In this document: piece after piece, positions 34,286-43,918 of the stretch
Position numbering within the stretch: the first letter of the stretch is position 1
Layout of the letters: every line of letters begins with the position of its first letter
Assembly: GCA_025352795.1 (NCBI GenBank)
Contig: JANXSF010000020.1
Coordinates: forward strand, 62,001-126,000
From: Acidobacteriota bacterium
Lineage (GTDB): Bacteria > Acidobacteriota > Terriglobia > Bryobacterales > Bryobacteraceae
Length of the DNA: 64,000 nt
Direction of reading: 5' to 3'
Made by a program: the position numbers and the translations under genes
The notes under the pieces: generated by a model
The model's input: only the letters and a program-made list of their open reading frames with translations
What the model was told of the DNA's origin: nothing
Databases searched by the model: none

Positions 34286-36751
34286 TTAATCACAGCGCAA
34301 AGCAGCTAGCGGAGACACCCGCGACGCTCGTAATGCCGGGGCAATTCCAGCTAACATCGCGGTCAGTAAAAGTACCAGCGCCGCTCCTGCCATGTGCAGA
34401 ACATTCGTTGATCGATCAACGCCGAACAGTAAGCTCTTCACCATTTCCACTAACAAATATGCTGCTGGGAGTCCAACAAAAACGCCCCCTAACGCCAGCA
34501 GTAAAGATTCGCGCAACATCATCCAAACCACTTGCCCAGGCATGGCCCCCAGTGCCATCCGCAGACCCATTTCAGCCGTCCGCCTGGTGACGGAATACGC
34601 AATTACTCCATAGATCCCCATGGACGCCAAGGCCAGCGCGATCATTCCAAACAAGCCGGACAACGAAGCCAGCAACTGTTCCCGCTGTAGCGACTGTTCC
34701 ACTTGCCAGGTCAATTTTTCCGAACTCAAAAACAAATCTGTTCCTTCAGCCTGCACAATCCGACGCACCGGTTCGGTTAAGTCTGTCAAGTTACCCTTCG
34801 ATTTGATTAAGCCAAAGCCCAGGGGCCACCCATCTTTGCGATGTGGAAAATACAGCATGGGCTGCAGGTCTTCACGCAATTCGTTGTACTTGGCATCACC
34901 CACAACGCCAACGATGAGGGACCGCACGTTTTCCGACTCCGGGCCGAACGAAACATAGTCCCCAACTGGATTCCCTTTTGTCCAGAAGCGCCTGGCCATG
35001 GTTTGATTGATCACGGCGATGGCAAACTCGTCCCGTTTGGCATCGTTAGGGTCGAAGGTCCGACCAGCCAGCAGAGGCAATCCGGATCCCCTGAAATATC
35101 CGTAGGTAACGGCAGCAAAATCCACCACAGCGTCTTCCGGTTTACGCGGTTGAAAGTCACGAGTGCGGATGCCAGGCAGTTTCGAGGAACTGAACTGCAG
35201 GAATCCGCGCGTTGAGAATCCTACCGCTTCAACACCGGGCAGCGCAGACAATTCCTTTTCCAGCTTTTCGTATTTCACCTCGTGCTTATTTTCTGATACA
35301 CCCCAGCTAGGATTGATCTGCACTTGCAAAACTCCATCACTGAGGAACCCTGTTGGCAGATGACGCAAGTTTTGAAGCGAGGAAAAAAATAGCCCGGCCC
35401 CAACCAACAATACCAACGCCAGCGACGTTTCCAGAACCACCAAGGCTTTGGCTAATTTACCTGAAGATGACGAAGGTCCATTGGCCCCTTGATCTTTTAT
35501 GGAGGCTTGAATATCCTGACTCACCGCCGTGAACAATGGGGCTAGAGAAAACAACACTGTAGTTAGAATGGACAGCGTCAAAGTGAACGCCAAGATTCGC
35601 CAATCCAGGCGCATATCCACGGTTTCCTTCAGCGGGAAACCAACCCATGGCGATAGCCCCTTGCTGCCCCAATCGGAAAATAAGAGGCCCAAGGCTCCAC
35701 CGGGTAGGCCTATCAAAAAGCCCTCTGTCAGCAGTTGACGGCAAATCCGCCATCGACTGGCACCTAGAGCCAGACGGATGGCAATCTCCTTACGCCGAGC
35801 GCTGGCGCGTTCCAATAATAGATTGGCCACGTTTACGCAGGCAATCAATAATATCAACGCTACCGACGCCATTAGAAATTGCAGTGGACGTGAATATTTT
35901 TCCCGCAAATCAGAAAGGCCCCGCGCACCGGAAACCAGGGATATGGTTTTTTTGTTCTCGTTCAAATCGTCCCCGCTGCGTTCCTTGTTGAAACCAGCCA
36001 GCAGACTGCTTAACTCCAATTCCGCCTGCTTTGCGGACAGGTCCGGTTTGGGGCGACCAACCACTGCAAGCCAGTGCATCACCCATTTCTTCGAGTTGGT
36101 GATGTAGTCCTTTCCCTTCTGGATTCGAGGTTGCAGGCGCATGGGGATGTAGATCTGGGGGCGGTTACTTACCTCAATTCCAAAGAACCCTTGCGGGGCA
36201 ACTCCGGCAATCATCAAAGGCTCGTGATTCACTCGTAATAAAGTCCCCACCACTTTGGGATCACCCTTAAACTTCTGCTGCCAGAATTCATAATCCAGCA
36301 CTACCACGGGGTCATCAGTGGCAAATTTGTCATCGGAAGGAGAGATCAGCCTGCCCGCTGCGGGCTTCAGTCCAAGAAACTGAAAAAAGTTTCCCGCGAC
36401 AAAAGCCAGCAAATGATTTTCGCCGCTGGCCAGCGCTTTCTCCGGTTCCCAAATTCCCAAGCCCGATGCAGTGATGCTGCCAAGCGTTTGGCTCCGTTCC
36501 CTAAGGAAATCGAACAATTGTGTGGAATGCCGGGTGCTGACGCCAGTTGAATCCACGCGTTGAATGGTCACCAGTTCCGCTGGACGTTGCACCGGCAGTT
36601 CCCGCAGCAGGAGTTGATCAACAACCCGGAAGATGGCCGTATTCGCACCCACCCCGAGTGCGATGGAAAGGATGGCAACCGTAGTGAACACGGGAGCTCG
36701 TCGCAGCATACGCAGACCGTGAATAATATCTGTTAGCAATATCGTCTTCAT
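34286..36751 (-). CDS. ADOP-type duplicated MacB/FtsX permease
   Basis: An 821-residue permease of the kind called acidobacterial duplicated orphan permease (TIGR03434-like). It starts with DIIHGLRMLRRAPVFTTVAILS and an N-terminal helix, a periplasmic MacB_PCD domain, a FtsX three-helix block (LMASVALILLIACVNVANLLLERASARRKEIAIRLA-like, with the RxxEIAIR turn), then a second periplasmic domain and a second FtsX block (TRRTAEMGLRMALGA). No ATPase is nearby, as usual for this family; role unknown, perhaps export or signalling. The ATG at 36751 is taken; the frame runs on to 37036 but that would overlap the divergent oxidoreductase gene. Confidence 0.93.
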   Translation of the reverse strand: MKTILLTDIIHGLRMLRRAPVFTTVAILSIALGVGANTAIFRVVDQLLLRELPVQRPAELVTIQRVDSTGVSTRHSTQLFDFLRERSQTLGSITASGLGIWEPEKALASGENHLLAFVAGNFFQFLGLKPAAGRLISPSDDKFATDDPVVVLDYEFWQQKFKGDPKVVGTLLRVNHEPLMIAGVAPQGFFGIEVSNRPQIYIPMRLQPRIQKGKDYITNSKKWVMHWLAVVGRPKPDLSAKQAELELSSLLAGFNKERSGDDLNENKKTISLVSGARGLSDLREKYSRPLQFLMASVALILLIACVNVANLLLERASARRKEIAIRLALGASRWRICRQLLTEGFLIGLPGGALGLLFSDWGSKGLSPWVGFPLKETVDMRLDWRILAFTLTLSILTTVLFSLAPLFTAVSQDIQASIKDQGANGPSSSSGKLAKALVVLETSLALVLLVGAGLFFSSLQNLRHLPTGFLSDGVLQVQINPSWGVSENKHEVKYEKLEKELSALPGVEAVGFSTRGFLQFSSSKLPGIRTRDFQPRKPEDAVVDFAAVTYGYFRGSGLPLLAGRTFDPNDAKRDEFAIAVINQTMARRFWTKGNPVGDYVSFGPESENVRSLIVGVVGDAKYNELREDLQPMLYFPHRKDGWPLGFGLIKSKGNLTDLTEPVRRIVQAEGTDLFLSSEKLTWQVEQSLQREQLLASLSGLFGMIALALASMGIYGVIAYSVTRRTAEMGLRMALGAMPGQVVWMMLRESLLLALGGVFVGLPAAYLLVEMVKSLLFGVDRSTNVLHMAGAALVLLLTAMLAGIAPALRASRVSPLAALRCD

Positions 36752-36832
36752 GGAATGATAGAAGCTTAGGGTAAATCTATCCCAAAACATGGGCTTCGGA
36801 ATATTTTTCCAGTCTAAAGGGATGTACAGAAA

Positions 36833-38080
36833 ATGCATTTTGTAGTCATCGGAAACGGAGTGGCGGGCATCACCGCAGCCTTGACTTTGCGCGAGCGGGA
36901 GAGTGCTGCAAAAATCACACTGATCAGCGGAGAGAGTGACTATTTCTTTTCCCGCACAGCATTGATGTATGCTTTTATGGACCGCATGACCCTGCGTGAC
37001 TTGGAACCGCTGGAGCGCAAGTCGTACGACGCACAACGCATCGATAGAGTGCGCGACCGGGTAACGGATATCGACGCTTCCGCCAAGATGATCACGCTAC
37101 AATCCGGCCAAACCATGCAGTACGACGCGCTGTTGCTGGCCACCGGTTCGAGTCCAAATCAATTGAACGTTCCAGGGGTCAATGCAGCCAAACAAGGCAT
37201 GGTCAACTTTGTAACCCTTCAAGATCTGGAACAGTGTGAAAAACACACCAGACTGGGTGGCAATGCAGTTGTCGTGGGTGGCGGATTGATTGGAATTGAA
37301 CTGCTGGAGTGTCTGGTGCATCACGGAATGAAAGTGGATTTCATGGTTCGCGATCCCTGGTACTGGCCTGCCGCACTGAATAAAGAAGAAGCCGCTATGG
37401 TGACTGAACACATGCGCCATCATGACGTGAACGTGCTGTTGGAAGAATCTGTGGTGGAAATAAAATCGAATAACTCTGGCAAAGTTGAAGCCGTCATCGG
37501 CAGTTCCGGGAAGCGATATGATGTGGAATTACTAGGTGTCGCAGTAGGAGTTCACCCTTCCATAGAATGGCTGGCTGCCACCAAGACTGCGCCGAAAGTG
37601 AATCGGGGAATCCTGGTAGATTCGGCGTTTCGCACTTCCCTGCCCCATGTTTGGGCCGCTGGCGATTGCGTGGAACTTGCATCCACTGGCTTGGTGGAAC
37701 AGATCTGGTACAGCGCCAAACGACAAGGTGAGTTGGCCGCCAAATCTATTCTTGGAGACGCAATCGACTACCGGCCCCCCATCTTTTATAACAGCTCTAA
37801 ATTTTTCGATATCGAATTCACCACCACTGGGAAATTAGGTGCAGAGAGCTTCTATCATCGCGTTGCAGGAAAGGAAATCAGCATCCGCGTCAGTTGGGAA
37901 AATTCAGCCGTAACTGGATTCAACATGCTGGGGTCACGTTGGAATCATGAATTCTTCGAACGCTGGATCACCGAACGACGCACGCCGGAATATGTGATGA
38001 AGCACTTGCTCGAAGCGCAATTCGATGGGGAATTCGGCACGCTCCCACTCAATTTCAACTTCCAAAGGGGAAGCAAATGA
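36833..38080 (+). CDS. FAD-dependent pyridine nucleotide oxidoreductase (NirB/rubredoxin reductase-like)
   Basis: A 415-residue flavoprotein. FAD motif FVVIGNGVAGITAALTL at the N-terminus, LLLATGSSPN, the NAD(P) motif VVVGGGLIGIELLECL near residue 145, and VWAAGDCVELA for the flavin. No redox-active CxxC is present, so it belongs to the group with rubredoxin/ferredoxin reductases and the NirB N-domain. It overlaps the membrane iron-sulfur gene by four bases, so the two probably form one electron-transfer unit between NAD(P)H and Fe-S clusters. Physiological partner unknown. Confidence 0.88.
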   Translation: MHFVVIGNGVAGITAALTLRERESAAKITLISGESDYFFSRTALMYAFMDRMTLRDLEPLERKSYDAQRIDRVRDRVTDIDASAKMITLQSGQTMQYDALLLATGSSPNQLNVPGVNAAKQGMVNFVTLQDLEQCEKHTRLGGNAVVVGGGLIGIELLECLVHHGMKVDFMVRDPWYWPAALNKEEAAMVTEHMRHHDVNVLLEESVVEIKSNNSGKVEAVIGSSGKRYDVELLGVAVGVHPSIEWLAATKTAPKVNRGILVDSAFRTSLPHVWAAGDCVELASTGLVEQIWYSAKRQGELAAKSILGDAIDYRPPIFYNSSKFFDIEFTTTGKLGAESFYHRVAGKEISIRVSWENSAVTGFNMLGSRWNHEFFERWITERRTPEYVMKHLLEAQFDGEFGTLPLNFNFQRGSK

Positions 38081-39141
38081 TTCGTCAAACCACTTACGAT
38101 CGCTTCACGCATGACATCACCAATCGTGGGATTTCCGCGTGGATCCTGTCTGCTTTGTTGACCGGATTCTACCTTGCACTCTACTTCACTGAGTGGTTCA
38201 CGCCCATTGCCCAAAGCATCGGCTTAGATGGAAAGTGGACCCTCTACGGCCTGCTCTACACCATCGCCATAGTGGGCGGTGGCATCTTCGTCATCAGACG
38301 TTACCGGCACAACCGCTATCAGGTGATTCGAACCTGCGTGGTGATGTTCGTGCAATCGGTGTTGGCCTTTGCGTTACCTCAATTTCTGAAAGCCATTCAT
38401 CAGCCGGAATATTATTTCAGCTACTTCTGGCCTTTGAAATTGGACTACCTGACGCCCAACACCATCTTCCATTACCCACTACCAATCATTCTGTTCAGCT
38501 TTGCTGGTTCGTTGCTATTGGTTCCCATCGCTGGAGCATTCTTCGGCAAGCGCTGGTACTGTTCCTGGGTCTGCGGATGCGGCGGGCTGGCCAATACCGC
38601 AGGGGAACCCTTTCGACACTTATCCAACAAATCGACCGCAGCTTGGAAGTTTGAAAAGGCCGCCATCTATTCAGTACTAGCTATCTGCATCGTTCTTACG
38701 GCACTGCTGTTCACCACCTACGCCGTTGGACCCAAGCATCCCGATCTGGCAGCGTTCACCTATAAATTTCAATCTTTTTATGGGCTGATTGTTGGCACCA
38801 TGCTTTCCGGAGTCGTCGGTGTGGGTTTGTATCCAATTGGCGGCACTCGCGTTTGGTGTCGAAATTTTTGCCCCATGGCGGCACTGTTGGGAATGGTGCA
38901 GAAGATCGGTCGTTACCGCATCACAGTGAAGAAGAACATGTGCATTTCCTGCGGACTCTGTTCCAAATATTGCGAGATGGGAATTGACGTTCGCTCTTAC
39001 GCGCAATCAAACGAAAGCTTCACCAGGGCATCCTGCGTGGGATGCGGGTTGTGCGCAGAAGTTTGTCCGCGCGGCGTTTTGAAATTGGAAAATGTATCGA
39101 ACCGCGCACCCCAGGAAAGGTTGGTTCAGATTACTCTTTAA
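38077..39141 (+). CDS. NapH/CcoG-like membrane polyferredoxin
   Basis: A 354-residue integral membrane iron-sulfur protein with about five helices (for example ILSALLTGFYLALYFTEWF, YGLLYTIAIVGGGIFVI, IILFSFAGSLLLVPIAGAFF). Cysteine motifs: CSWVCGCGG after the second half of the helices, CRNFCPMAAL, and two classic [4Fe-4S] sites, CISCGLCSKYC and CVGCGLCAEVCPRGV, at the C-terminus. NapH, NosR and CcoG share this layout. With the FAD protein upstream it could move electrons across or along the membrane. It ends 11 bases inside the convergent gene. Confidence 0.9.
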   Translation: MIRQTTYDRFTHDITNRGISAWILSALLTGFYLALYFTEWFTPIAQSIGLDGKWTLYGLLYTIAIVGGGIFVIRRYRHNRYQVIRTCVVMFVQSVLAFALPQFLKAIHQPEYYFSYFWPLKLDYLTPNTIFHYPLPIILFSFAGSLLLVPIAGAFFGKRWYCSWVCGCGGLANTAGEPFRHLSNKSTAAWKFEKAAIYSVLAICIVLTALLFTTYAVGPKHPDLAAFTYKFQSFYGLIVGTMLSGVVGVGLYPIGGTRVWCRNFCPMAALLGMVQKIGRYRITVKKNMCISCGLCSKYCEMGIDVRSYAQSNESFTRASCVGCGLCAEVCPRGVLKLENVSNRAPQERLVQITL

Positions 39142-40192
39142 CTGGCGGAGGTGGCACTTCCAAAACTGCGGGCTTGGCTGGGTCCACTGCATCTTTCTTC
39201 TGATTCCGACGGAAGCGAGGTGCCTTGGGAACTGGCTTGGCACTCACCAATTCAATCATCACCTTTTGCACAGCATCCTTCTTTTCAGGATCAGAAATCA
39301 GATATTGATGTTTCCCTGTGGGAGAGGCAATAAACTGCGTACGCCCGTCGTCCAGCACTTTGATTGTGCCCGAAGGGGACATCTTAAAGTAGCTTTCTTT
39401 GGGACGGATAGCGGCCAACACTGCGGCAACACCGGGTGCCGGGGCATCGTATGGCATGGCTCGAAACGCTTTGTAAGCGTCAACCACAGGGTGATCTTGC
39501 GTGTAAGAAAAATCGCTTTCAATGCTGCTAGCGGGGTACTTCAACTGGGCTCCCAGTTCGGCCCCAGCCACAATGATTTGCGTTGGCCATTCAGCTAATA
39601 GTTCGCGCGCAGCAGCAACGTCGGCCTTGATATTGAACTCCGCCGGACCGCCGCCAAAATCTCCGGCAACAATGCTTAACAGGCGAACCTTTTGCGATAT
39701 CAAATCTTTCACGCCAGGCAAGCGCAGAGTCTGAACCAAGTTCGTCGCCGGACCAGCCAAAACCACAATGCAGTTTTGATCATACTGCGAGGTAAATGCG
39801 TTACGAATCAGCGCCGAAACTTCCGCGGTATCCACCAGTTGATGAATGCCGTGGGCATAAACGGGCTTACCTTCTTTATCTTTTTTATCCAGCGGAACGG
39901 ACAGCATCGGCGTTTCGCCATTGATGCGGCCATCGGTGGCTAAACCGACCGGTAAATTGCGACCAATCGCACCAAAATCACCACTCACCGCACCTGCATA
40001 AAAGCGACCAATTGCTTCGCTGAACGATGCCGAACTGATGTTGGACCGGCTCACGCTGACCGAAACCATGCGGGCTTCGTTTTTGCTGTCCAGCCCATAG
40101 ATCAGCGCCATGGCTAAAGCATCATCAATGCGGCTGCCCATCGCCGAATCGAAAATTATGCCAACAGGCGGCTTACCTTGAGGGAATTGCAT
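39131..40192 (-). CDS. nucleoside-hydrolase-like protein with altered metal site
   Basis: A 353-residue protein of the inosine-uridine nucleoside hydrolase fold: VGIIFDSAMGSRIDDALAMA at the N-terminus, VVLAGPATNLVQTLRLP in the middle and a Pro/Lys-rich tail. The usual DxDxGxDD calcium motif is changed to FDSAMGSRIDD, with the second Asp missing and two extra residues, so nucleoside hydrolysis is doubtful. It has no signal peptide. It follows the DUF1552 gene by 8 bases and so belongs with that cluster; the same association is seen in Planctomycetes-like gene sets, as far as I recall. Confidence 0.75.
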   Translation of the reverse strand: MQFPQGKPPVGIIFDSAMGSRIDDALAMALIYGLDSKNEARMVSVSVSRSNISSASFSEAIGRFYAGAVSGDFGAIGRNLPVGLATDGRINGETPMLSVPLDKKDKEGKPVYAHGIHQLVDTAEVSALIRNAFTSQYDQNCIVVLAGPATNLVQTLRLPGVKDLISQKVRLLSIVAGDFGGGPAEFNIKADVAAARELLAEWPTQIIVAGAELGAQLKYPASSIESDFSYTQDHPVVDAYKAFRAMPYDAPAPGVAAVLAAIRPKESYFKMSPSGTIKVLDDGRTQFIASPTGKHQYLISDPEKKDAVQKVMIELVSAKPVPKAPRFRRNQKKDAVDPAKPAVLEVPPPPVKE

Positions 40193-40200
40193 GGCTGTAA

Positions 40201-41541
40201 TTAGCTCAGGTTCAGACCGTTGAGACGACCGGTGGAATCAGCAAAATGATCCACATTGACGCCCATTCGATCCATCATCGACAAATGAAGATTGGTAATT
40301 GGTGTTTCCCGACGCACAACCACTCGGCGTCCGGGGGTGATGGTATTTCCGCCACGTCCCAGCAAAACAGTGGGCAGATCTTCGTGATTGTGACGATTGC
40401 CATCGCACAGCCCAGCACCGTAGACGATCATCGAATTATCCAGCAGCGACCGATCCCCTTCTTTAATGCTCTTCAGCTTTTCCATCCAACCAGCAAATTG
40501 CTTCACATGGTAGGTGTTGATCTGGGCGACTTTTTCCATTATTGCCGGGTCGTTGCGATGGTGAGTCAACGGGTGATGCCCATCGGGAATTCCCAGCTCT
40601 CTATACGAACGCAATGATCCTTCGCGCGTGACCATGAAAGTGAACACGCGGCTCAAATCGGCCTGCATGGCAATGGTCATCATGTCGGTCATCAGCTTGA
40701 AATGCTCAGCGAAATCGGCAGGCACGCCATAGGGCTTGGGCATGTGCGGATCAATTTGTGCGTTGTCTTTTTCAGCACGATCCAACATTCGTTCCACTTC
40801 GCGGATGGAAGAAAGATATTCGTCCAATTTACGGCGATCAGTGGGACCCAGGTTCGATTCCAGCTTGCGGGTATCGTCAGAAACAAAGTCCAGAATACTG
40901 CGGCGGAATTTGTTGCGGCGTCCGCGCTGCTCAGGAGTTAAACCAGCATCGGCACCAAATAAACGTTCAAATAAAGCTCGTGGATCAAGAATAGGCGGCA
41001 GTGGCTGCGTTTCACTGCGCCAAGCCAAGTTATTGGTGTAGGCACACGAGTAGCCTGAATCGCAATCGCCTGCCTGACGTGCGTCGTCCATGCCCAGTTC
41101 GAGCGACGGGAAGCGAGTTTGACTGCCAATCTTGTTGGCCACAATCTGATCGCAGGAAATGCCGCTGTGAATATCGGCAGCGGACTTCTTTACATGAACA
41201 CCAGTGAGGTAGGCGCCAGCGCAGCGACCGTGGTCCCCGGCTCCATCCAAAAGCGCGCGACCATTGTTTTGGGTTAGGTTCCCAAATACGGTCATGTCGT
41301 CTTTGAAGGGTTCCAGCGGGGACATAATACGGGAAAGCTTACCCAGCTTGCCTTCGTAATCCAGGTTCCAATTGCGGATGTCCATACCGTTGGGGACATA
41401 GACAAAGCCCATCCGAATTGGAGTCTTTCCAGGCAACTGCGACGCGAAGGCTGGAGCCATGGCATCCAACACTGGTAGCGCAATCGCGGTGCCCAGGCCA
41501 CGCAGGAAGGATCTACGGGCAAGTACTTTATTCGTAATCAT
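40201..41541 (-). CDS. DUF1552 / HXXSHH-motif protein with Tat signal
   Basis: A 446-residue exported protein. The N-terminus is a twin-arginine signal (LARRSFLRGLGTAIALPVLD). The DUF1552 body follows (GFVYVPNGMDIRNWNL, ILDFVSDDTRKLESNLGPTD) with the family His motif seen as GHHPLTHHRN, in which Thr replaces the usual Ser, and YGAGLCDGNRHNHEDLP near the C-terminus. The family is abundant in Planctomycetes and Acidobacteria and always paired with a PSD/PSCyt protein; function unknown. It overlaps the cytochrome gene by four bases. Confidence 0.92.
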   Translation of the reverse strand: MITNKVLARRSFLRGLGTAIALPVLDAMAPAFASQLPGKTPIRMGFVYVPNGMDIRNWNLDYEGKLGKLSRIMSPLEPFKDDMTVFGNLTQNNGRALLDGAGDHGRCAGAYLTGVHVKKSAADIHSGISCDQIVANKIGSQTRFPSLELGMDDARQAGDCDSGYSCAYTNNLAWRSETQPLPPILDPRALFERLFGADAGLTPEQRGRRNKFRRSILDFVSDDTRKLESNLGPTDRRKLDEYLSSIREVERMLDRAEKDNAQIDPHMPKPYGVPADFAEHFKLMTDMMTIAMQADLSRVFTFMVTREGSLRSYRELGIPDGHHPLTHHRNDPAIMEKVAQINTYHVKQFAGWMEKLKSIKEGDRSLLDNSMIVYGAGLCDGNRHNHEDLPTVLLGRGGNTITPGRRVVVRRETPITNLHLSMMDRMGVNVDHFADSTGRLNGLNLS

Positions 41542-43862
41542 TGTTGGGCAATCTCCTTGGATTTCACCTTTTTATCGCTACTAACCAACTCACCACGCCG
41601 CATTTGAAACGGCAAACTTTTCACAATTTCAAGAACCAGGCCCTGGAATGGATACCCTGCGGCAGCGTTCTTTTGATCAATATCTTCAATGGTTCGGCGA
41701 TCGTAACGTTCCAAACCGCGACCTAAAGAGTAGGTCAACATTTTTTCCGTAATGCAGCGGGCAAACTGAGGGACTTCTTCCTTCAGTAGGACTCGCATTT
41801 CCGCAGGCGTGGAAAACTGCTTTCCGTTGGGAAAGATCCCACTCACATCCAGGGGAAACGTCCCGTCCTTGGTGCGCCACTTGCCCAGTGCATCGTAATT
41901 TTCCAGGCCGAATCCCAACACATCCATGCGATTGTGGCAGGAAGCGCAAACGGCGTTGGTCCGATGCTTTTCCATCTGCTGACGCATGGAACCAGCATTG
42001 GCCACTTGATCTTCATCCAGCGTTGGAACGTCAGGTGGAGGTGGGGGCGGTGGTGCACCCAGAATATTCTGCAAAATGTATTTACCACGAATCACAGGGG
42101 AAGTCCGCGTAGGATAGCTGGAAACCGCCAGCACACTGGCATGACTCAAAATTCCGCCGCGTTGGTCTGTAGTCAGTTCCACCTTGCGGAATTCAGGACC
42201 TTCCACGCCAGCAATGCCATAGTGCTTGGCCAACCGGGCGTTCAAGAATGTGTACTTGGCATCAATGAACTCTGGCAGAGGACGATTTTCCCGCAACACG
42301 TATTCAAAGAACATGCGCGTTTCCGTTTTCATTGCATCCCGAAGTTCAGGGTTCCAGTCTGGAAACTTTTTCGGATCGGGCTTCAGACTATCCAGGTTGC
42401 GAACTTCCAGCCATTGCCCGGCAAAGTTATTAGCAAAAGCGGCAGACCTCTCATCGGCCAACATACGGTTCACTTGCCCTTCCAAAACACCAGCCGTGCG
42501 CAATTTCCCCGCTTCAGCCAAACCACGAAGTTGGTCGTCAGGCATGGAACTCCACAAGAAATAGCTTAAGCGCGATGCCAATTCCAGGTCGGTGATCTTA
42601 TGGACAGCGGCAGCATCGGTCGGGTTTACGTCGCGCTCAATTCGGAATAGAAAATGGGGCGATACCAACATGGCCGTAATGGCCAGTTGGACGCCTTGCT
42701 CCATGGATTGGCCTTCAGCCTTAGCCATTCGAACGAACTTCATCAGCCCGGCGGTGTCTACTTTAGAAACTGGTCTACGATAGGCTTTGTGGGCAAGTTC
42801 GGAAAGAATCTTTTCAACACAAGCATCGCCGGTTTTGGGATCGCAAATCAGGATTTTCTTGCGGCTGGGCTTCTCTACTTTGGAAGAATAAGGACCCAAG
42901 AACCACATCATGTTCGGGAATTTGTTCTTCTTATCGCTGAAAGCTTCTTTTTCGTCCAGCGTCTTGGCGAATTCATCATTCATGAAACCGGCCCGAAACA
43001 CGTGATCCCCTTCGGGCAGCGTCAATTTGAATTCTTCTTCTGAATAAGGATTAAATGCCACCATCTTCGACGGCTTAGTTTCCACGTCCATGGTGTGAAG
43101 CAGCTTGCCATCCATCCAGAAGCCCATCTTCACGGCCTTGGCGTCAGCCGCGCGTTCGCCCGGCAGACCAATGCGAATCGTATATTCGCCATCGAAATCA
43201 ACCCGATGGGTAGCTTCAATATTGCTCCGATCCAAGCGGCGGATATTGGCGTTCTTCTTTGAATATTCAGCTTCCAGCGGCTTCGGTAGCGGGTCAGCCC
43301 CAATGGCGCGAGCCGCAATACGCTCCGCAGCTACCACATACTTTTCCATCAGAATCGGGGAGATGGTCAGGACATCGCCAATGTTGTCGAACCCATAACC
43401 GGAATCGTCTGAGGGGAAATCTTTCTCTGCCCGAAAGTCGACAGCTAGCAGGTCACGAATCGTGTTGGAGTACTCATTTCGATTCAGTCGACGCGCGGTG
43501 ACACGGCCCGGATCAGGCTTCACGTTTTTATCTGCGCGGGCAAACTCGCCTTCAAGAAACTGCGTCATGGCGTTGAGCTGTTCAGTGACGCGGGGCATCC
43601 CTTTGGGGGGCATCTCGCCGCTGCGCACTTTTTGAATAATGTGTTCCCAACCTTCGCGCTGCTCCAGTACTGAAGCGGGTACAGAAAACAGGCCGAGGTT
43701 CAAACCCCCAGACGCCATGCGATCGTTATGGCACGGGGCGCAGGATTTATTGATGACAGGGAGGACGGATTTGTCGAAACTGGCAGGGGTTTGGGCGTAA
43801 GAAGTGAGCACCAACATCGGGGCAAACAGGTAGCCAGTCAGTCTAAGAAGGTTTTTACGCAT
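41538..43862 (-). CDS. planctomycete-type cytochrome / PSD-domain protein (DUF1587-1595-1592-1588-1585)
   Basis: A 774-residue exported protein. After a signal peptide (LLRLTGYLFAPMLVLTSYA) comes a c-type heme site CAPCHN (PSCyt1), then PSD3 (TARRLNRNEYSNTIRDLL), PSD5 (ELAHKAYRRPVS), PSD4 (LASRLSYFLWSSMPDDQL), PSCyt3 with a second heme site CASCHNRMDVLGFGLENYDA, and PSD2 (TYSLGRGLERYDRRTI). All domains are in the usual order. The role is unknown; heme suggests periplasmic redox. An extra GTG three bases upstream (43865) is in frame. TACAAT at 43880-43875 may be its -10. Confidence 0.93.
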   Translation of the reverse strand: MRKNLLRLTGYLFAPMLVLTSYAQTPASFDKSVLPVINKSCAPCHNDRMASGGLNLGLFSVPASVLEQREGWEHIIQKVRSGEMPPKGMPRVTEQLNAMTQFLEGEFARADKNVKPDPGRVTARRLNRNEYSNTIRDLLAVDFRAEKDFPSDDSGYGFDNIGDVLTISPILMEKYVVAAERIAARAIGADPLPKPLEAEYSKKNANIRRLDRSNIEATHRVDFDGEYTIRIGLPGERAADAKAVKMGFWMDGKLLHTMDVETKPSKMVAFNPYSEEEFKLTLPEGDHVFRAGFMNDEFAKTLDEKEAFSDKKNKFPNMMWFLGPYSSKVEKPSRKKILICDPKTGDACVEKILSELAHKAYRRPVSKVDTAGLMKFVRMAKAEGQSMEQGVQLAITAMLVSPHFLFRIERDVNPTDAAAVHKITDLELASRLSYFLWSSMPDDQLRGLAEAGKLRTAGVLEGQVNRMLADERSAAFANNFAGQWLEVRNLDSLKPDPKKFPDWNPELRDAMKTETRMFFEYVLRENRPLPEFIDAKYTFLNARLAKHYGIAGVEGPEFRKVELTTDQRGGILSHASVLAVSSYPTRTSPVIRGKYILQNILGAPPPPPPPDVPTLDEDQVANAGSMRQQMEKHRTNAVCASCHNRMDVLGFGLENYDALGKWRTKDGTFPLDVSGIFPNGKQFSTPAEMRVLLKEEVPQFARCITEKMLTYSLGRGLERYDRRTIEDIDQKNAAAGYPFQGLVLEIVKSLPFQMRRGELVSSDKKVKSKEIAQQ

Positions 43863-43918
43863 CACTCATTCATTATTGTAAACGGTTTAGTAAGGGAAAA
43901 GGTTACGGCTCACGATTG

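Noticed and set aside
36752-37036. N-terminal extension of the ADOP permease
   Set aside because: It would overlap the divergent oxidoreductase coding start, and the family begins at the ATG at 36751.
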